Source of the DNA: Pantoea dispersa
GTDB lineage: Bacteria > Pseudomonadota > Gammaproteobacteria > Enterobacterales > Enterobacteriaceae
Direction of reading: 5' to 3'
Length of the DNA: 64,000 nt
NCBI RefSeq assembly: GCF_014155765.1
Contig: NZ_SCKT01000001.1
Location: 1,240,001-1,304,000, forward strand
Below, piece by piece: positions 29,873 through 38,219 of the stretch (within the stretch, counting starts at the first letter, position 1; the number at the start of each line of letters is the position of its first letter). The position numbers and the translations under genes were made by a program. Below the pieces are notes generated by a model. It searched no databases. It was not told the DNA's origin and worked only from the letters and a program-made list of their open reading frames with translations.

Positions 29873-30784
29873 ATGTTGTGGTTTAAAAATATGATGGTTT
29901 ATCGTCTGAATCGGGACATCCCGCTGTCCGCAGACGATCTGGAAAAACAGCTCGACGCCTTCACCTTCACGCCGTGCGGCAGCCAGGACATGGCCAAAAC
30001 CGGCTGGGTCTCGCCGATGGGCAACCGCAGCGAAGCGCTGACGCATGTGATTAACGGTCAGATAGTGATCTGTGCCCGCACCGAGCAGAAAATTCTGCCG
30101 TCGCCGGTGGTGAAGCAGGCGCTGGAAGCCAAAATTGAGAAGCTGGAAGCGGAACAGAGCCGCAAGCTGAAAAAGACCGAAAAGGATTCGCTGAAAGATG
30201 AAGTGCTGCACAGCCTGCTGCCGCGCGCCTTCAGCCGTTTCAGTCAGACCTTTATGTGGATCGACACCGTCAACAATCTGATCATCGTCGACTGCGCCAG
30301 CGCGAAGAAAGCGGAAGATACGCTGGCGTTACTGCGTAAGAGCCTCGGCTCGCTGCCGGTGGTGCCGCTGACGCTGGAAAATCCGATCGAGCTGACGCTG
30401 ACCGAATGGGTGCGCTCCGGTGAATTGCCGGCGGGTTTCACCCTGATGGATGAGGCTGAGCTGAAGGCGATACTGGAAGATGGCGGCGTGATCCGCTGTA
30501 AAAAGCAGGATCTGGTTTCCGACGAGATCGCCACCCACATCGAAGCCGGTAAAGTGGTCACCAAACTGGCGCTCGACTGGCAGGAGCGTATTCAGCTGGT
30601 GATCGCCGATGATGCCTCGGTGAAGCGTCTGAAGTTCAGCGACACGCTGCGCGAGCAGAATGACGATATCGATCGCGATGATTTCGCCCAGCGTTTTGAT
30701 GCCGATTTCATTCTGATGACCAGCGAGCTGGCGGCATTGATCAGCAACCTGGTGGAAGCGTTAGGCGGCGAAGCGCAGCGTTAA
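29873..30784 (+). CDS. rdgC: Recombination-associated protein RdgC
   Basis: RdgC is a DNA-binding ring protein that limits RecA-mediated recombination. The 303-residue length and N-terminus [14 protein letters not shown] are those of the family, and [17 protein letters not shown] and [10 protein letters not shown] are conserved stretches. It is divergent from mak as in E. coli. AAGGAAT precedes the ATG. Confidence 0.97.
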   Translation: MLWFKNMMVYRLNRDIPLSADDLEKQLDAFTFTPCGSQDMAKTGWVSPMGNRSEALTHVINGQIVICARTEQKILPSPVVKQALEAKIEKLEAEQSRKLKKTEKDSLKDEVLHSLLPRAFSRFSQTFMWIDTVNNLIIVDCASAKKAEDTLALLRKSLGSLPVVPLTLENPIELTLTEWVRSGELPAGFTLMDEAELKAILEDGGVIRCKKQDLVSDEIATHIEAGKVVTKLALDWQERIQLVIADDASVKRLKFSDTLREQNDDIDRDDFAQRFDADFILMTSELAALISNLVEALGGEAQR

Positions 30785-30865
30785 GCGGGTATCGCAGGCT
30801 GGAAGAATAGTACGGGTGTGTTTAACGGTCACCATGAATGGCGCCCCTGCAAATATGCTGATTCA

Positions 30866-30900
30866 TAGCTGTAGGGTCAGCATTTATGCTGACCGCAGGC
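30866..30900. repeat. REP-like palindrome after rdgC
   Basis: GGTCAGCAT/ATGCTGACC (30875-30883 and 30886-30894) is a perfect inverted repeat within GTAGGG...CCGCAGG context, which resembles the short dispersed palindromes common in Erwiniaceae and Enterobacteriaceae intergenic regions. It could also end rdgC transcription. Confidence 0.45.
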
Positions 30901-30920
30901 CACACCTCATGCTGGCGCAT

Positions 30921-30956
30921 AAAAAAACCGGTAACGCCGCACAGGCATTACCGGTT
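30921..30956 (-). terminator. ppnP terminator
   Basis: On the minus strand a 9-bp stem AACCGGTAA/TTACCGGTT with further inner GCC/GGC pairing is followed by a T-run, 23 nt past the ppnP stop. Confidence 0.85.
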
Positions 30957-30979
30957 GATAATGGATGCTGCTTTAACGC

Positions 30980-31264
30980 TTAAAGATAGCGGCACAGGTA
31001 AGACGTTGGCTCCGCCACCTGCAGGTGGAATTCGCTGTGGCCCGGCACGTTAAATACCGATCCGGCTTCGTACCATTTCCACTCGGCTTCGCCCGGCAGC
31101 AGCACTTTCAGCGCGCCGCTCACTACCGTCATCTCTTCCGGCTGACCGGTACCAAAAGTGTATTCGCCTTCCGCCATCACGCCAACGCTGGCCCGGCCAA
31201 TGGTCACGCTGTCGAAACCAATGGATTTCACTTTTCCGTCGAAATACTCACTTACGTTGAGCAT
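30980..31264 (-). CDS. ppnP: Pyrimidine/purine nucleoside phosphorylase PpnP
   Basis: This is a 94-residue cupin-fold enzyme that phosphorolyses diverse nucleosides (formerly YaiE). It starts [19 protein letters not shown] and contains [12 protein letters not shown] and the ending YLCRYL typical of the family. It has its own terminator and is separated from aroM by 104 bp. The order rdgC-ppnP-aroM matches E. coli. Confidence 0.96.
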   Translation of the reverse strand: MLNVSEYFDGKVKSIGFDSVTIGRASVGVMAEGEYTFGTGQPEEMTVVSGALKVLLPGEAEWKWYEAGSVFNVPGHSEFHLQVAEPTSYLCRYL

Positions 31265-31368
31265 GTTACTTCCTCACAGCACATTAGGGTTACCGGCAGA
31301 TTACAAGGGAACTCGCTGATCTGTCACGCGAATTAGCGCCGCCCGTCGCAAGTTGTGATCGGCCTCGA

Positions 31369-32049
31369 TCAGACGATCAGTTCAGCCGCCAGTTTCGCCA
31401 CCAGCACATTCGACAGCAGCACCGGAATGCCCAGCATGTTCTGCAGGAAATCGCGGTGTTTCTGGTGATAACCGATACAGTCGAGCACCACCACATCAGC
31501 GCCCTGCTCCTGCAGGGTCAGTCCGGCTTCCATCAGTTCGCTCTGCTGCGCCAGGTATGGACTGGCGACGGCAAAACAGGGCGAGCTTTGCAGGTTACGC
31601 CATTTGCTGGCCTGCTCAGCGATCTGCTCCTCAACCGGCACCACGATGCCGATTTTGTGCGTCTGTACGATGGCGCTGACCAGCGGCGGAATGATGCGAT
31701 CCGGCTCCAGCAGCAGCGCCGACGTGGTTTTCAGCGTGCCGAACTCACCGGTACACAGCAGCAGAATGGTGTCGTAACCCTGCTGCTCCAGCGCGGTAAT
31801 TTTACGCTGCAGTCCCTGTTCGACGGTGGCCGCCGCCAGCCGTACCTGTTCGCCGCTGCTCATGCGCGAAACCAGCACTTTATCGCCCGGCGCGGGAGCG
31901 TATAACTGCTCCACTTCGGCCAGCGTCAGGCCATCCAGCAGACCGGCATGCGCGACGGCGTCGGCGGGCAAATGCTCCTGCAGCAGCGGCAAAATATCGC
32001 TACGCGGTGACTGGCCAATGGTTAAGGTTACAAGCGACGGTTTCATCAT
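31369..32049 (-). CDS. aroM: AroM family protein, Asp/Glu-racemase-like
   Basis: AroM has no proven function. The 226-residue protein opens with LVTLTIGQSPRSD, as in E. coli AroM. Two cysteines occupy the places of the catalytic pair in Asp/Glu racemases: Cys99 in LLLCTGEF and Cys191 in VLDCIGY. A racemase, epimerase or related lyase reaction is therefore plausible. Its start overlaps the stop of the DUF1177 gene by 1 nt (TGATG), and the OPT transporter precedes that, so here aroM belongs to a transport/catabolic operon and not to aroL. A second ATG at 32046 is also possible. Confidence 0.92.
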   Translation of the reverse strand: MMKPSLVTLTIGQSPRSDILPLLQEHLPADAVAHAGLLDGLTLAEVEQLYAPAPGDKVLVSRMSSGEQVRLAAATVEQGLQRKITALEQQGYDTILLLCTGEFGTLKTTSALLLEPDRIIPPLVSAIVQTHKIGIVVPVEEQIAEQASKWRNLQSSPCFAVASPYLAQQSELMEAGLTLQEQGADVVVLDCIGYHQKHRDFLQNMLGIPVLLSNVLVAKLAAELIV

Positions 32050-32981
32050 CAGGCTTTCCGGCTGCGCAGGTGACTTAGGCTACCATACAAAGATAGCAGC
32101 AGCGCGTACTCCTGCGGGTCATAAAACTGGCAGGTCTCACGGCCAAACTCTTTGGCCACTTCCACCGCAAAGCGCACGGTCGCCGCGATGTCCACTTCAT
32201 GGCTGGCGCCGGTGCCGCAGCCAGGCACCACGGATTGCGCACAAATCGCGACGCCCACCACTGGCACATCAGTGGCGGTGGACGGTTGCAGGATGCTGTT
32301 GAGGTGATACACGCCGTTGCCGTAAGGGGTGATGTCCTGTGTAGTGATCGGGAACGTCACCGCAGGCTGACCGCTGGTCATCTCCATGATGCGCAGCAGA
32401 TCTTCCGACACGCGCAGGATGTAGCCCTCTTTCACCGTGGGTGACAGCGCATAGCCCTTATGGTTGAGGATGCGGTTTCCTTTCGTGGTATCGATAGAGA
32501 GAATCGCGTCAACGCCCGCAACCACTTCGTTGTCATTCATGGTGATGTCGTCGCACGGCGAATCCATGAAGTCCACCGGCTCGTGCGGCCGGGTCGGCGC
32601 ATCCGGACAAATATGGGTGGTCACGATCACGTCGCCGGCCAGCACGTCGCCTTTGGTCTGCATCTGTGCCAGCTTCAGCGCGCTGCTCACTGCAGCGACC
32701 GCACCGTCGGCGTCGGACACCATGCCGATGCGCGTCGGGCGCGCACCGATGCCGCCGAGACGGCCAATGATCCCCAGCGTCGGCGCGCTGCCGCCCCGGC
32801 TTTTGCCCTGGGCGCCAGGAATGTCGATGCGCACAAAATCGGTGCGCCCTTTTGGCCCACTGACGCGCTTAAAGCTGGCTTGCACGCCAGGATAGGCGGC
32901 GAACAGATCGACCACCTGCTGGCCATCCACGTAGGCGCTGTCGAGTAACTCAAAAACCTGTAGTGTCTGCTGTAAACTCAT
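32049..32981 (-). CDS. DUF1177 protein, possible M42-like peptidase
   Basis: This 310-residue protein matches DUF1177, a family without established function. My reading: VSDADGAVAAVSSALKLAQ (about 88-106) resembles the metal-binding DDRAG...LLEAL helix of M42 aminopeptidases, ILSIDTT (160-166) resembles their second Asp strand, and GTGASHEVD near 257-265 resembles the distal His region. The usual catalytic Glu pair is replaced by THICPDAP (122-129), so catalysis would differ or be lost. No signal peptide is seen; it should be cytoplasmic. It starts 15 nt after the OPT transporter gene and overlaps aroM by 1 nt. Confidence 0.82.
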   Translation of the reverse strand: MSLQQTLQVFELLDSAYVDGQQVVDLFAAYPGVQASFKRVSGPKGRTDFVRIDIPGAQGKSRGGSAPTLGIIGRLGGIGARPTRIGMVSDADGAVAAVSSALKLAQMQTKGDVLAGDVIVTTHICPDAPTRPHEPVDFMDSPCDDITMNDNEVVAGVDAILSIDTTKGNRILNHKGYALSPTVKEGYILRVSEDLLRIMEMTSGQPAVTFPITTQDITPYGNGVYHLNSILQPSTATDVPVVGVAICAQSVVPGCGTGASHEVDIAATVRFAVEVAKEFGRETCQFYDPQEYALLLSLYGSLSHLRSRKA

Positions 32982-32996
32982 CGCTAAATCCCTGGA

Positions 32997-34556
32997 TTAT
33001 TTCTTACTGCTACTGGCAAAAAGTGAGTGGAAGAAGCTGTACAGCGCGTCGCCCGCAATGAATCCAGCGGCCATCACCTCCATCGGTGAACGTCCACGCT
33101 CGCCCCACACGCGCAGGATCAGGACACGTAACGCAATCCCGACCAGCACCGCCCAGCCTGCGGCGGCGTTGTTGATTAACAGACCGGTGGCTAACAGCAC
33201 GCCGAGCTGGCGCTTAGGCCCGCCGATCAGCTGAATAATCGCTCCCGGAATCGCCCACATCAGCAGGCTACCGGCAATGCCCGGCTCCGCGCCGGCCTGA
33301 ATGGTTTTGGCGTAAACGCGCGCCACCGGCGGCAGCAGGTTGTCGACAAAGAACAGGTTATGCGCATACCACACTACCGGAATTGCGATGACGAAAGCGA
33401 TCATCGCGGCGATCAGCTGGATGCGGCGGCCCCACAGCTCCTGCTGCACATCGGCCCCGTTACCGCGCAGAATAAAGCCGGCCTTCAGGTCATAGCCCAT
33501 ATCAGCGAAGGCCGGACCGGTGGCCGCGGTGAAGCCGCACAGCAGGCACAGCGCCAGCGGCGGGAAGCCGAGCAGGATGCCGAGGATCAGGGTGATCAGC
33601 GCCACCGCGAAGGCCGGGAACCAGCCCGAGTGCATGGCGGCGATGCCGACAATCAGCTCATGCACAAAGGCGGCAAAGGCCGCGTAGATAATAAACAGCA
33701 GCAGCATCGGCAGGCCCATTTCGCTCCACAGCCCGCCACCCAGCGCCAGCAGCGCCGAGATCACGATATAGCCGACAGTTCCCAGGCCGAGCGCGCGTTT
33801 AACTTCGCTGTCGCTGCGGCTGACGTTGAGGTTGTCGTGACGGCGACTGCGAATCACCTGTACCACCTGAATCAGCGCCACCAGACCGGCTCCGACCATT
33901 ACGCCGTGCGGAATGTACAGCGCGTTAATATCGATACCGGCAACCGGTTGCGCATAGGCACGCAGCAGGAAGCCGATGCCGAGCATGGTCAGCGCCCAGA
34001 TATTGCCAATGAATGCCGTACCAAAAGCGGACATCGGGATTTTCAGCATTGAGCCCGCGACGCCACCCACGATTCCAGCCACCAGCAGCCACGCCTGGCG
34101 ACCGCCCTTATCACCGGCTTTGATCGCTTCTGCCGCTGCCACGCCCGGTGGCCATGCATTGCTGGCCGGAAACACGCGCGTGTCGAACAGACGATACAGC
34201 AGCCACGCATCCAGCAGCATTGCCGCGCTGACGCCGACAAACAGCGGCAGCACCAGCTGCGGCTCACCCAGCGCCCACGGCACGGCAATCGGCATCAGCA
34301 GGCTATTGGCAGCGCCGAAGGTGGCGGAAGAGATAGCGGTCTGTGCAAGGTTTTGCACTTCAACCGAACGGTAGCGGCGAAACCACTGCAGTGGAATGCG
34401 CGCCAGCAGCATGGCAAATAGCGCGCCGATAATAGAAGTATTGGGCGTTACCCCAATAGTTGTGATCAGCTGTACCCCAATGATGGCCCCTGCAACTGAC
34501 AGCAGAACCAGCATCAGGCCCACGCCAATATTTTTTATTGGATTATCCAGACGCAT
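32997..34556 (-). CDS. OPT/YSL-family transporter
   Basis: This 519-residue membrane protein has many hydrophobic helices and belongs to the oligopeptide-transporter (OPT) superfamily, whose members import peptides or metal-chelate and siderophore-like compounds by proton symport. It starts MRLDNPIKNIGVGLMLVLL. It is shorter than many OPT proteins (600 or more residues), like other bacterial single-domain members. It is the first gene of OPT-DUF1177-aroM. A near-palindrome sits 31-48 bp upstream of the start, and the iclR-type gene with its terminator lies just before it. Confidence 0.87.
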   Translation of the reverse strand: MRLDNPIKNIGVGLMLVLLSVAGAIIGVQLITTIGVTPNTSIIGALFAMLLARIPLQWFRRYRSVEVQNLAQTAISSATFGAANSLLMPIAVPWALGEPQLVLPLFVGVSAAMLLDAWLLYRLFDTRVFPASNAWPPGVAAAEAIKAGDKGGRQAWLLVAGIVGGVAGSMLKIPMSAFGTAFIGNIWALTMLGIGFLLRAYAQPVAGIDINALYIPHGVMVGAGLVALIQVVQVIRSRRHDNLNVSRSDSEVKRALGLGTVGYIVISALLALGGGLWSEMGLPMLLLFIIYAAFAAFVHELIVGIAAMHSGWFPAFAVALITLILGILLGFPPLALCLLCGFTAATGPAFADMGYDLKAGFILRGNGADVQQELWGRRIQLIAAMIAFVIAIPVVWYAHNLFFVDNLLPPVARVYAKTIQAGAEPGIAGSLLMWAIPGAIIQLIGGPKRQLGVLLATGLLINNAAAGWAVLVGIALRVLILRVWGERGRSPMEVMAAGFIAGDALYSFFHSLFASSSKK

Positions 34557-34587
34557 ATTATCCCCGTATTTTCACCCTGTAGAAAAC

Positions 34588-34604
34588 GCGCAATGACATT
34601 GTGC
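34588..34604. promoter_or_regulatory. Palindrome upstream of the OPT operon
   Basis: GCGCAATG-A-CATTGTGC is a 17-bp inverted repeat with 7 of 8 paired positions, placed 32-48 bp before the OPT ATG where an operator would act. The half-sites GGAAC (34614-34618) and GTTCC (34637-34641) lie further upstream. These are candidates for the adjacent IclR regulator. Confidence 0.4.
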
Positions 34605-34656
34605 CCGACACGCGGAACCTCAACGTTTTATTCATCGTTCCCTGATTATTGAAATA

Positions 34657-34676
34657 AGCAGGTCCGAAGACCTGCT
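34657..34676 (-). terminator. Terminator of the iclR-type gene
   Basis: On the minus strand AGCAGGTC-TTCG-GACCTGCT forms an 8-bp stem with a stable UUCG loop followed by TTATTT. It lies between the regulator stop and the OPT operon promoter, so the regulator is transcribed separately. Confidence 0.8.
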
Positions 34677-34738
34677 ATTTCCCCGGTGTGGCGCGAAGTA
34701 TTACGCCTTGAAATCAAATTAGGGTTGTCCTGTTTTAT

Positions 34739-35497
34739 TCAGGACGCTGCACCGTATTTTTCGGCCATCAGTGCAGCCGTTGCGCGCAATTCGCTGAGCA
34801 GCGCTTCCGGATAACCCGGGGCCGCTTCCTGCGAAAGAAATGAGAGACACAATGCGGCACTTTCACCGCGGTGTTTATTGGTTACCGCTACGGCAAGCGA
34901 GCTAATGCCAGGCAGCGTTTCATTGCGTGCCAGTGCCCAGCCCTGCTGACGAATCAGCGCCAGCTCTTTGCACAGCGCATCGATATTCAGCGGTGAATTG
35001 ATCGACGCGGTTTGCCAGTTATCGCTGAAGCGCGCGCGCACCTCGTCATCACTCAGCTGCGCTAACAGCACGCGGCCGGTCGACGTGCCGGTAACCGACA
35101 CCCGTGTACCAGGCGGCGTCACCAGCTGGGTAAAGAAGCGACCGTGGTACATGCGCATCACCAGCACATCGTCACCGTCCAGCACCGAGATATAGCCCAT
35201 GCAGCCGCTGCTGGCCGCCAGGCGCGCCATCGGCGCCGATGCGCTGTCAATCAGCGGTGTCGAAAGATAGTGCCCGGCAACGGACAACAGCACGCGGCCA
35301 ATCTGAAAACAGCGGCTGTCGGGATCGCGCTCCAGTAAGCCTTCGCTTTCCATGGTCGCCAGCAGGCGCGACACGGTACTTTTCGGCAGCCCCAGCGCCT
35401 CCACCACCTCGGTAAAGGTCAGGCCGGGATGGCCCTGCGCCACGCCAAAGCGCTGAAACAGCTTAAGCACGGCGGCGGCATTTTCGAGTGTGGTCAT
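34739..35497 (-). CDS. IclR-family transcriptional regulator
   Basis: This 252-residue regulator has an N-terminal winged helix (GLTFTEVVEALGLPKSTVSRLL near 25-45) and an IclR effector domain (about 75-245). It lies directly upstream of, and in line with, the OPT-DUF1177-aroM operon but ends in its own terminator, so it is the likely controller of that operon. A perfect palindrome GGAACT-G-AGTTCC just upstream (35517-35529) suggests autoregulation. The effector is unknown. Confidence 0.92.
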   Translation of the reverse strand: MTTLENAAAVLKLFQRFGVAQGHPGLTFTEVVEALGLPKSTVSRLLATMESEGLLERDPDSRCFQIGRVLLSVAGHYLSTPLIDSASAPMARLAASSGCMGYISVLDGDDVLVMRMYHGRFFTQLVTPPGTRVSVTGTSTGRVLLAQLSDDEVRARFSDNWQTASINSPLNIDALCKELALIRQQGWALARNETLPGISSLAVAVTNKHRGESAALCLSFLSQEAAPGYPEALLSELRATAALMAEKYGAAS

Positions 35498-35516
35498 GGC
35501 GCTGGTTTCACTATAT

Positions 35517-35529
35517 GGAACTGAGTTCC
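35517..35529. promoter_or_regulatory. Palindrome upstream of the iclR-type gene
   Basis: GGAACT-G-AGTTCC is a perfect 13-bp palindrome centred 26 bp before the start codon. It follows the TGGAA-N5-TTCCA pattern of E. coli IclR sites, so it is a good autoregulatory operator candidate. The rest of the gap to yaiA (35530-35762) is AT-rich without a convincing gene. Confidence 0.5.
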
Positions 35530-35762
35530 TGTATCGATAACCCGAAAGTAAAACGCGACGGTTTATCGGTCAAGCGCAAATTTTGCACCGGACAAAACGC
35601 AGGCTATTTAAGGCAGCAGAAAATAAGGGCTAAAGGCAAAATAAAAAGACGTTATCAGGCAGGAGAGCGATTAAACAGAAAAGACGGCAGCTTTTATCGC
35701 CGTAATTAGCGCATCAGGGAAAATAAAAAATCTATTTAGCGACCGGACGTAATTACGCTAAA

Positions 35763-35780
35763 GCGGGCATCCCTGCCCGC
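35763..35780 (-). terminator. yaiA terminator
   Basis: GCGGGCA/TGCCCGC with a 4-nt loop, followed on the minus strand by TTTAGC, lies 6 nt past the yaiA stop. Confidence 0.75.
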
Positions 35781-35785
35781 CGGGA

Positions 35786-35977
35786 TTATTCTTTTTCCAC
35801 ATCTTCATAGCGGTCTTTGGCATCCTGCGCTTCCGCTTCCGATTTATGTTCGCTAATTAAGGTATCCGGACGTGGATGGTCAGCCCGTAATTCATACCAG
35901 GTGACGGTATTGCCCGCCTGCCCTTTTTCAACGGCAACAATGCGCGCTTCTCGCGGATAGGGTGGTCTGGTTGGCAT
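35786..35977 (-). CDS. yaiA: YaiA family protein
   Basis: This is a 63-residue small protein of unknown function, nearly identical in layout to E. coli Yai[15 protein letters not shown] start, [12 protein letters not shown] centre and KDRYED end. The ATG at 35977 is chosen because GAGGG lies before it and the N-terminus is conserved. It follows aroL by 110 nt as in E. coli. There aroM comes next; here the IclR-OPT-DUF1177 block lies between yaiA and aroM. Confidence 0.95.
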   Translation of the reverse strand: MPTRPPYPREARIVAVEKGQAGNTVTWYELRADHPRPDTLISEHKSEAEAQDAKDRYEDVEKE

Positions 35978-36087
35978 CGTTTTCCCTCTTATGTCAGGTT
36001 TCCACACAGACAGCGGTGATCCTCTGCCTGCTATTGAGTATAGACAATCGAGGATCGCTGTAAAAAAGAGGGAGAATTCTTAGGCAG

Positions 36088-36612
36088 TTAGCTGGCGCGG
36101 GCCAGAGACAGCGATTGCAGAATATGTTCCACCACCTGCTCCGGTGCCTGCATCGCGTTGACTTCATGGTGCGCGGCCTGACGATAGAGCTGCGCGCGTT
36201 CACGCAGGATATCTTCCATCTCTTCCGCGATGGGCCGGCCGGTCAGGGTGGGACGCTGTGCCGCTTCTGGCTGACGCTCCAGCCGATCGGCCAGTACGTC
36301 AGAGGGCGCGTTGAGCCAGATGACCTGGCCATGCTCGCGCATGAAGTGGCGATTGACGTCAGCCAGCACCATGCCGCCGCCGGTGGCGATTACGCTGGCA
36401 GGCGCGGTAACCGCCCGCAGCGATTCACTTTCACGCGCGCGAAAGCTGTCCCAGCCTTCCGTCGCCACAATCTCAGCCACGCTGCGCTGTGTGGTGAGCT
36501 GCAGGTGGTGGTCGGTGTCACGAAAGGCATAGCCCAGCGCTTGCGACAGCGCCTGGCCAATGGTGGTTTTACCGCAACCGCGTGCGCCGATCAGATAGAT
36601 GGGTAATGACAT
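36088..36612 (-). CDS. aroL: Shikimate kinase II
   Basis: AroL phosphorylates shikimate in the common aromatic pathway. The 174 residues contain Walker [10 protein letters not shown] (9-17), the shikimate-binding DTDHH (32-36), SFRARESES with its Arg and the TGGGM loop near 78. Length equals E. coli AroL. I looked for TyrR boxes (TGTAAA-N6-TTTACA) in the leader and found no good match. It is divergent from the DUF2076 gene. Confidence 0.96.
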   Translation of the reverse strand: MSLPIYLIGARGCGKTTIGQALSQALGYAFRDTDHHLQLTTQRSVAEIVATEGWDSFRARESESLRAVTAPASVIATGGGMVLADVNRHFMREHGQVIWLNAPSDVLADRLERQPEAAQRPTLTGRPIAEEMEDILRERAQLYRQAAHHEVNAMQAPEQVVEHILQSLSLARAS

Positions 36613-36944
36613 CCGGGCTCATCCTCCGCCGTAGTCTGCCGCGCGGGCAACGTCATCAGGTCAATAATGCGTCGCATGATACCTGGATTTTATTTTATCA
36701 GCCAGCCGCGAAGCACGAATTACGCGTATTTCAGCGATAGCTAATGCCATTGTTTTGATTTTTAACGGGAAAACGATGCGCATTTCGTGCATCAGGCGAT
36801 TTGTAAGCGCGGGGCAACATTTGCTTACCAGGCCGCTGATTTACTTTCTGTCACGCAGCCCGCATATACGCTTTATAGTTCAGGCAACGGACGTCCTGTT
36901 GGTCGCCTGAAGAACAACACGCTATGCCTAACCGGAGGTTCACC
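36613..36944. other. Divergent promoter region aroL / DUF2076 gene
   Basis: This 332-bp stretch holds no convincing gene. A -10-like TATAGT (36874-36879) could serve the rightward gene. Its left half is AT-rich. No TyrR or TrpR operator was recognised. Confidence 0.5.
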
Positions 36945-37631
36945 ATGCAGAGCCAGGAACAACAACTTATTGAAAGCCTGTTCAGCCGTCTGAAACAGGC
37001 GGAAAGCCAGAGCGGCCCGCGTGATGCCGGTGCCGAACAGTTAATCAATCAGCATTTACAGAGCCAGCCCGGTGCGCCCTACTACATGGCGCAGGCGATC
37101 CTGATTCAGGAAGCGGCGATGAAAAAGCTCAACGCGCAGGTATCGGAGCTGGAGAGCCGTCTGGCGCAGGCGCAGCAGCAGGCCCCGCAGCAAAGCAGCG
37201 GCGGTTTCCTGTCGAGCCTGTTTGGCGGCGGTTCACGCCCGGCGCAGCCGCAACAGCCGGCATGGAACAGCGCACCGCAACAGCCACAATATGCCGCACC
37301 GCCTCAGCAGCAGTATGCTGCACCGGCGCGCGGTACCGGTTTCCTGGGTGGCGCACTGCAAACGGCTGTCGGCGTGGCCGGCGGTGTGGTGATGGCGGAT
37401 ATGCTCACCAGCCTGTTCCACCATTCGCAGCCGGAAGAGATCGTTAATATCATCAACGAACCGGCGCTGCCGCAGGTGGATGATAATCTGGACACCTTCA
37501 ACGGCAATGACAGCAACAATGCCTTCCTGAATGACAATTCAGGCTGGGACAACAGCAGCTTTGCCGATAACAATGATTTCAACGATTTCGGCAGCGGCGG
37601 TGATTTTGACGACGACGACAGCTTCGTCTGA
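36945..37631 (+). CDS. DUF2076 domain-containing protein
   Basis: This is a 228-residue protein. The N-terminal part (MQSQEQQLIESLFSRLKQAE, then QAILIQEAAMKKLNAQVSELE, a coiled coil) is the DUF2076 signature. A Gln/Pro/Ala-rich linker (about 65-125), a short hydrophobic Gly/Ala segment (about 135-155) and a strongly acidic Asn/Asp/Ser tail (180-228) follow. Function is unknown; no N-terminal signal peptide is seen. The ATG at 36945 is preceded by GGAGG. Its stop abuts the stop of yaiI with no gap. Confidence 0.85.
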   Translation: MQSQEQQLIESLFSRLKQAESQSGPRDAGAEQLINQHLQSQPGAPYYMAQAILIQEAAMKKLNAQVSELESRLAQAQQQAPQQSSGGFLSSLFGGGSRPAQPQQPAWNSAPQQPQYAAPPQQQYAAPARGTGFLGGALQTAVGVAGGVVMADMLTSLFHHSQPEEIVNIINEPALPQVDDNLDTFNGNDSNNAFLNDNSGWDNSSFADNNDFNDFGSGGDFDDDDSFV

Positions 37632-38075
37632 TTAACGCTGACGTAACCATTTATCCAGTTCGTTGGCAAACTGCTGGCGGTCTCGTGGGCTTAGTGCCGA
37701 CGGGCCGCCGCTCTGAATGCCGCTGGCGCGCATCGTTTCCATAAAATCGCGCATGGTCAGACGCTGGCGAATGGTATCGCTGCTGTAGCGCTCCCCGCGC
37801 GGATTCAGCGCTGCCGCCCCTTTCTCCAGCACTTCTGCTGCCAGCGGGATATCGCCGGTAATCACCAGCTCGCCCGGCTGCACGCGTTTCACAATCTCGT
37901 TATCGGCCACGTCAAAGCCGGCAGCCACCTGCAGCGTTTTCAGAAACGGCGACGGCGGTACGCGCAGCGGCTGGTTAGCGACGAAAGTCACGGTGACTTT
38001 GGTGCGCTCAGCGGCGCGATACAACACCTCTTTGATGACATTGGGACACGCATCGGCATCCACCCAAATCGACAT
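37632..38075 (-). CDS. yaiI: UPF0178 (DUF188) family protein YaiI
   Basis: This is a 147-residue protein of the YaiI/YqxD family, related to PIN-like NYN nucleases: [10 protein letters not shown] at the N-terminus and [14 protein letters not shown] and RGERYS later provide conserved acidic residues. Activity is not established. It lies divergent to proC across 144 bp, as in E. coli, and converges head-on with the DUF2076 gene without a gap. Confidence 0.95.
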   Translation of the reverse strand: MSIWVDADACPNVIKEVLYRAAERTKVTVTFVANQPLRVPPSPFLKTLQVAAGFDVADNEIVKRVQPGELVITGDIPLAAEVLEKGAAALNPRGERYSSDTIRQRLTMRDFMETMRASGIQSGGPSALSPRDRQQFANELDKWLRQR

Positions 38076-38219
38076 GTTTAATCCTTATTAACGGGCAATG
38101 CCTGCGATCTTGCCGCGCTGACCGCGAATGGCAAATGTTATTTGTGCGCGACTTGTTATTCACCGCCGCTGACGTAAGCTAACCCACTGAGAAAACCGAA
38201 CCACGTAAAGGATAAAGCG

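Noticed and set aside
35488-35709. 73-codon rightward frame upstream of the iclR-type gene
   Set aside because: AT-rich, Lys/Arg-rich translation without RBS; it covers the regulator promoter and its palindrome.
36613-36944. TyrR or TrpR operators before aroL
   Set aside because: No TGTAAA-N6-TTTACA match or convincing Trp operator was found by eye.
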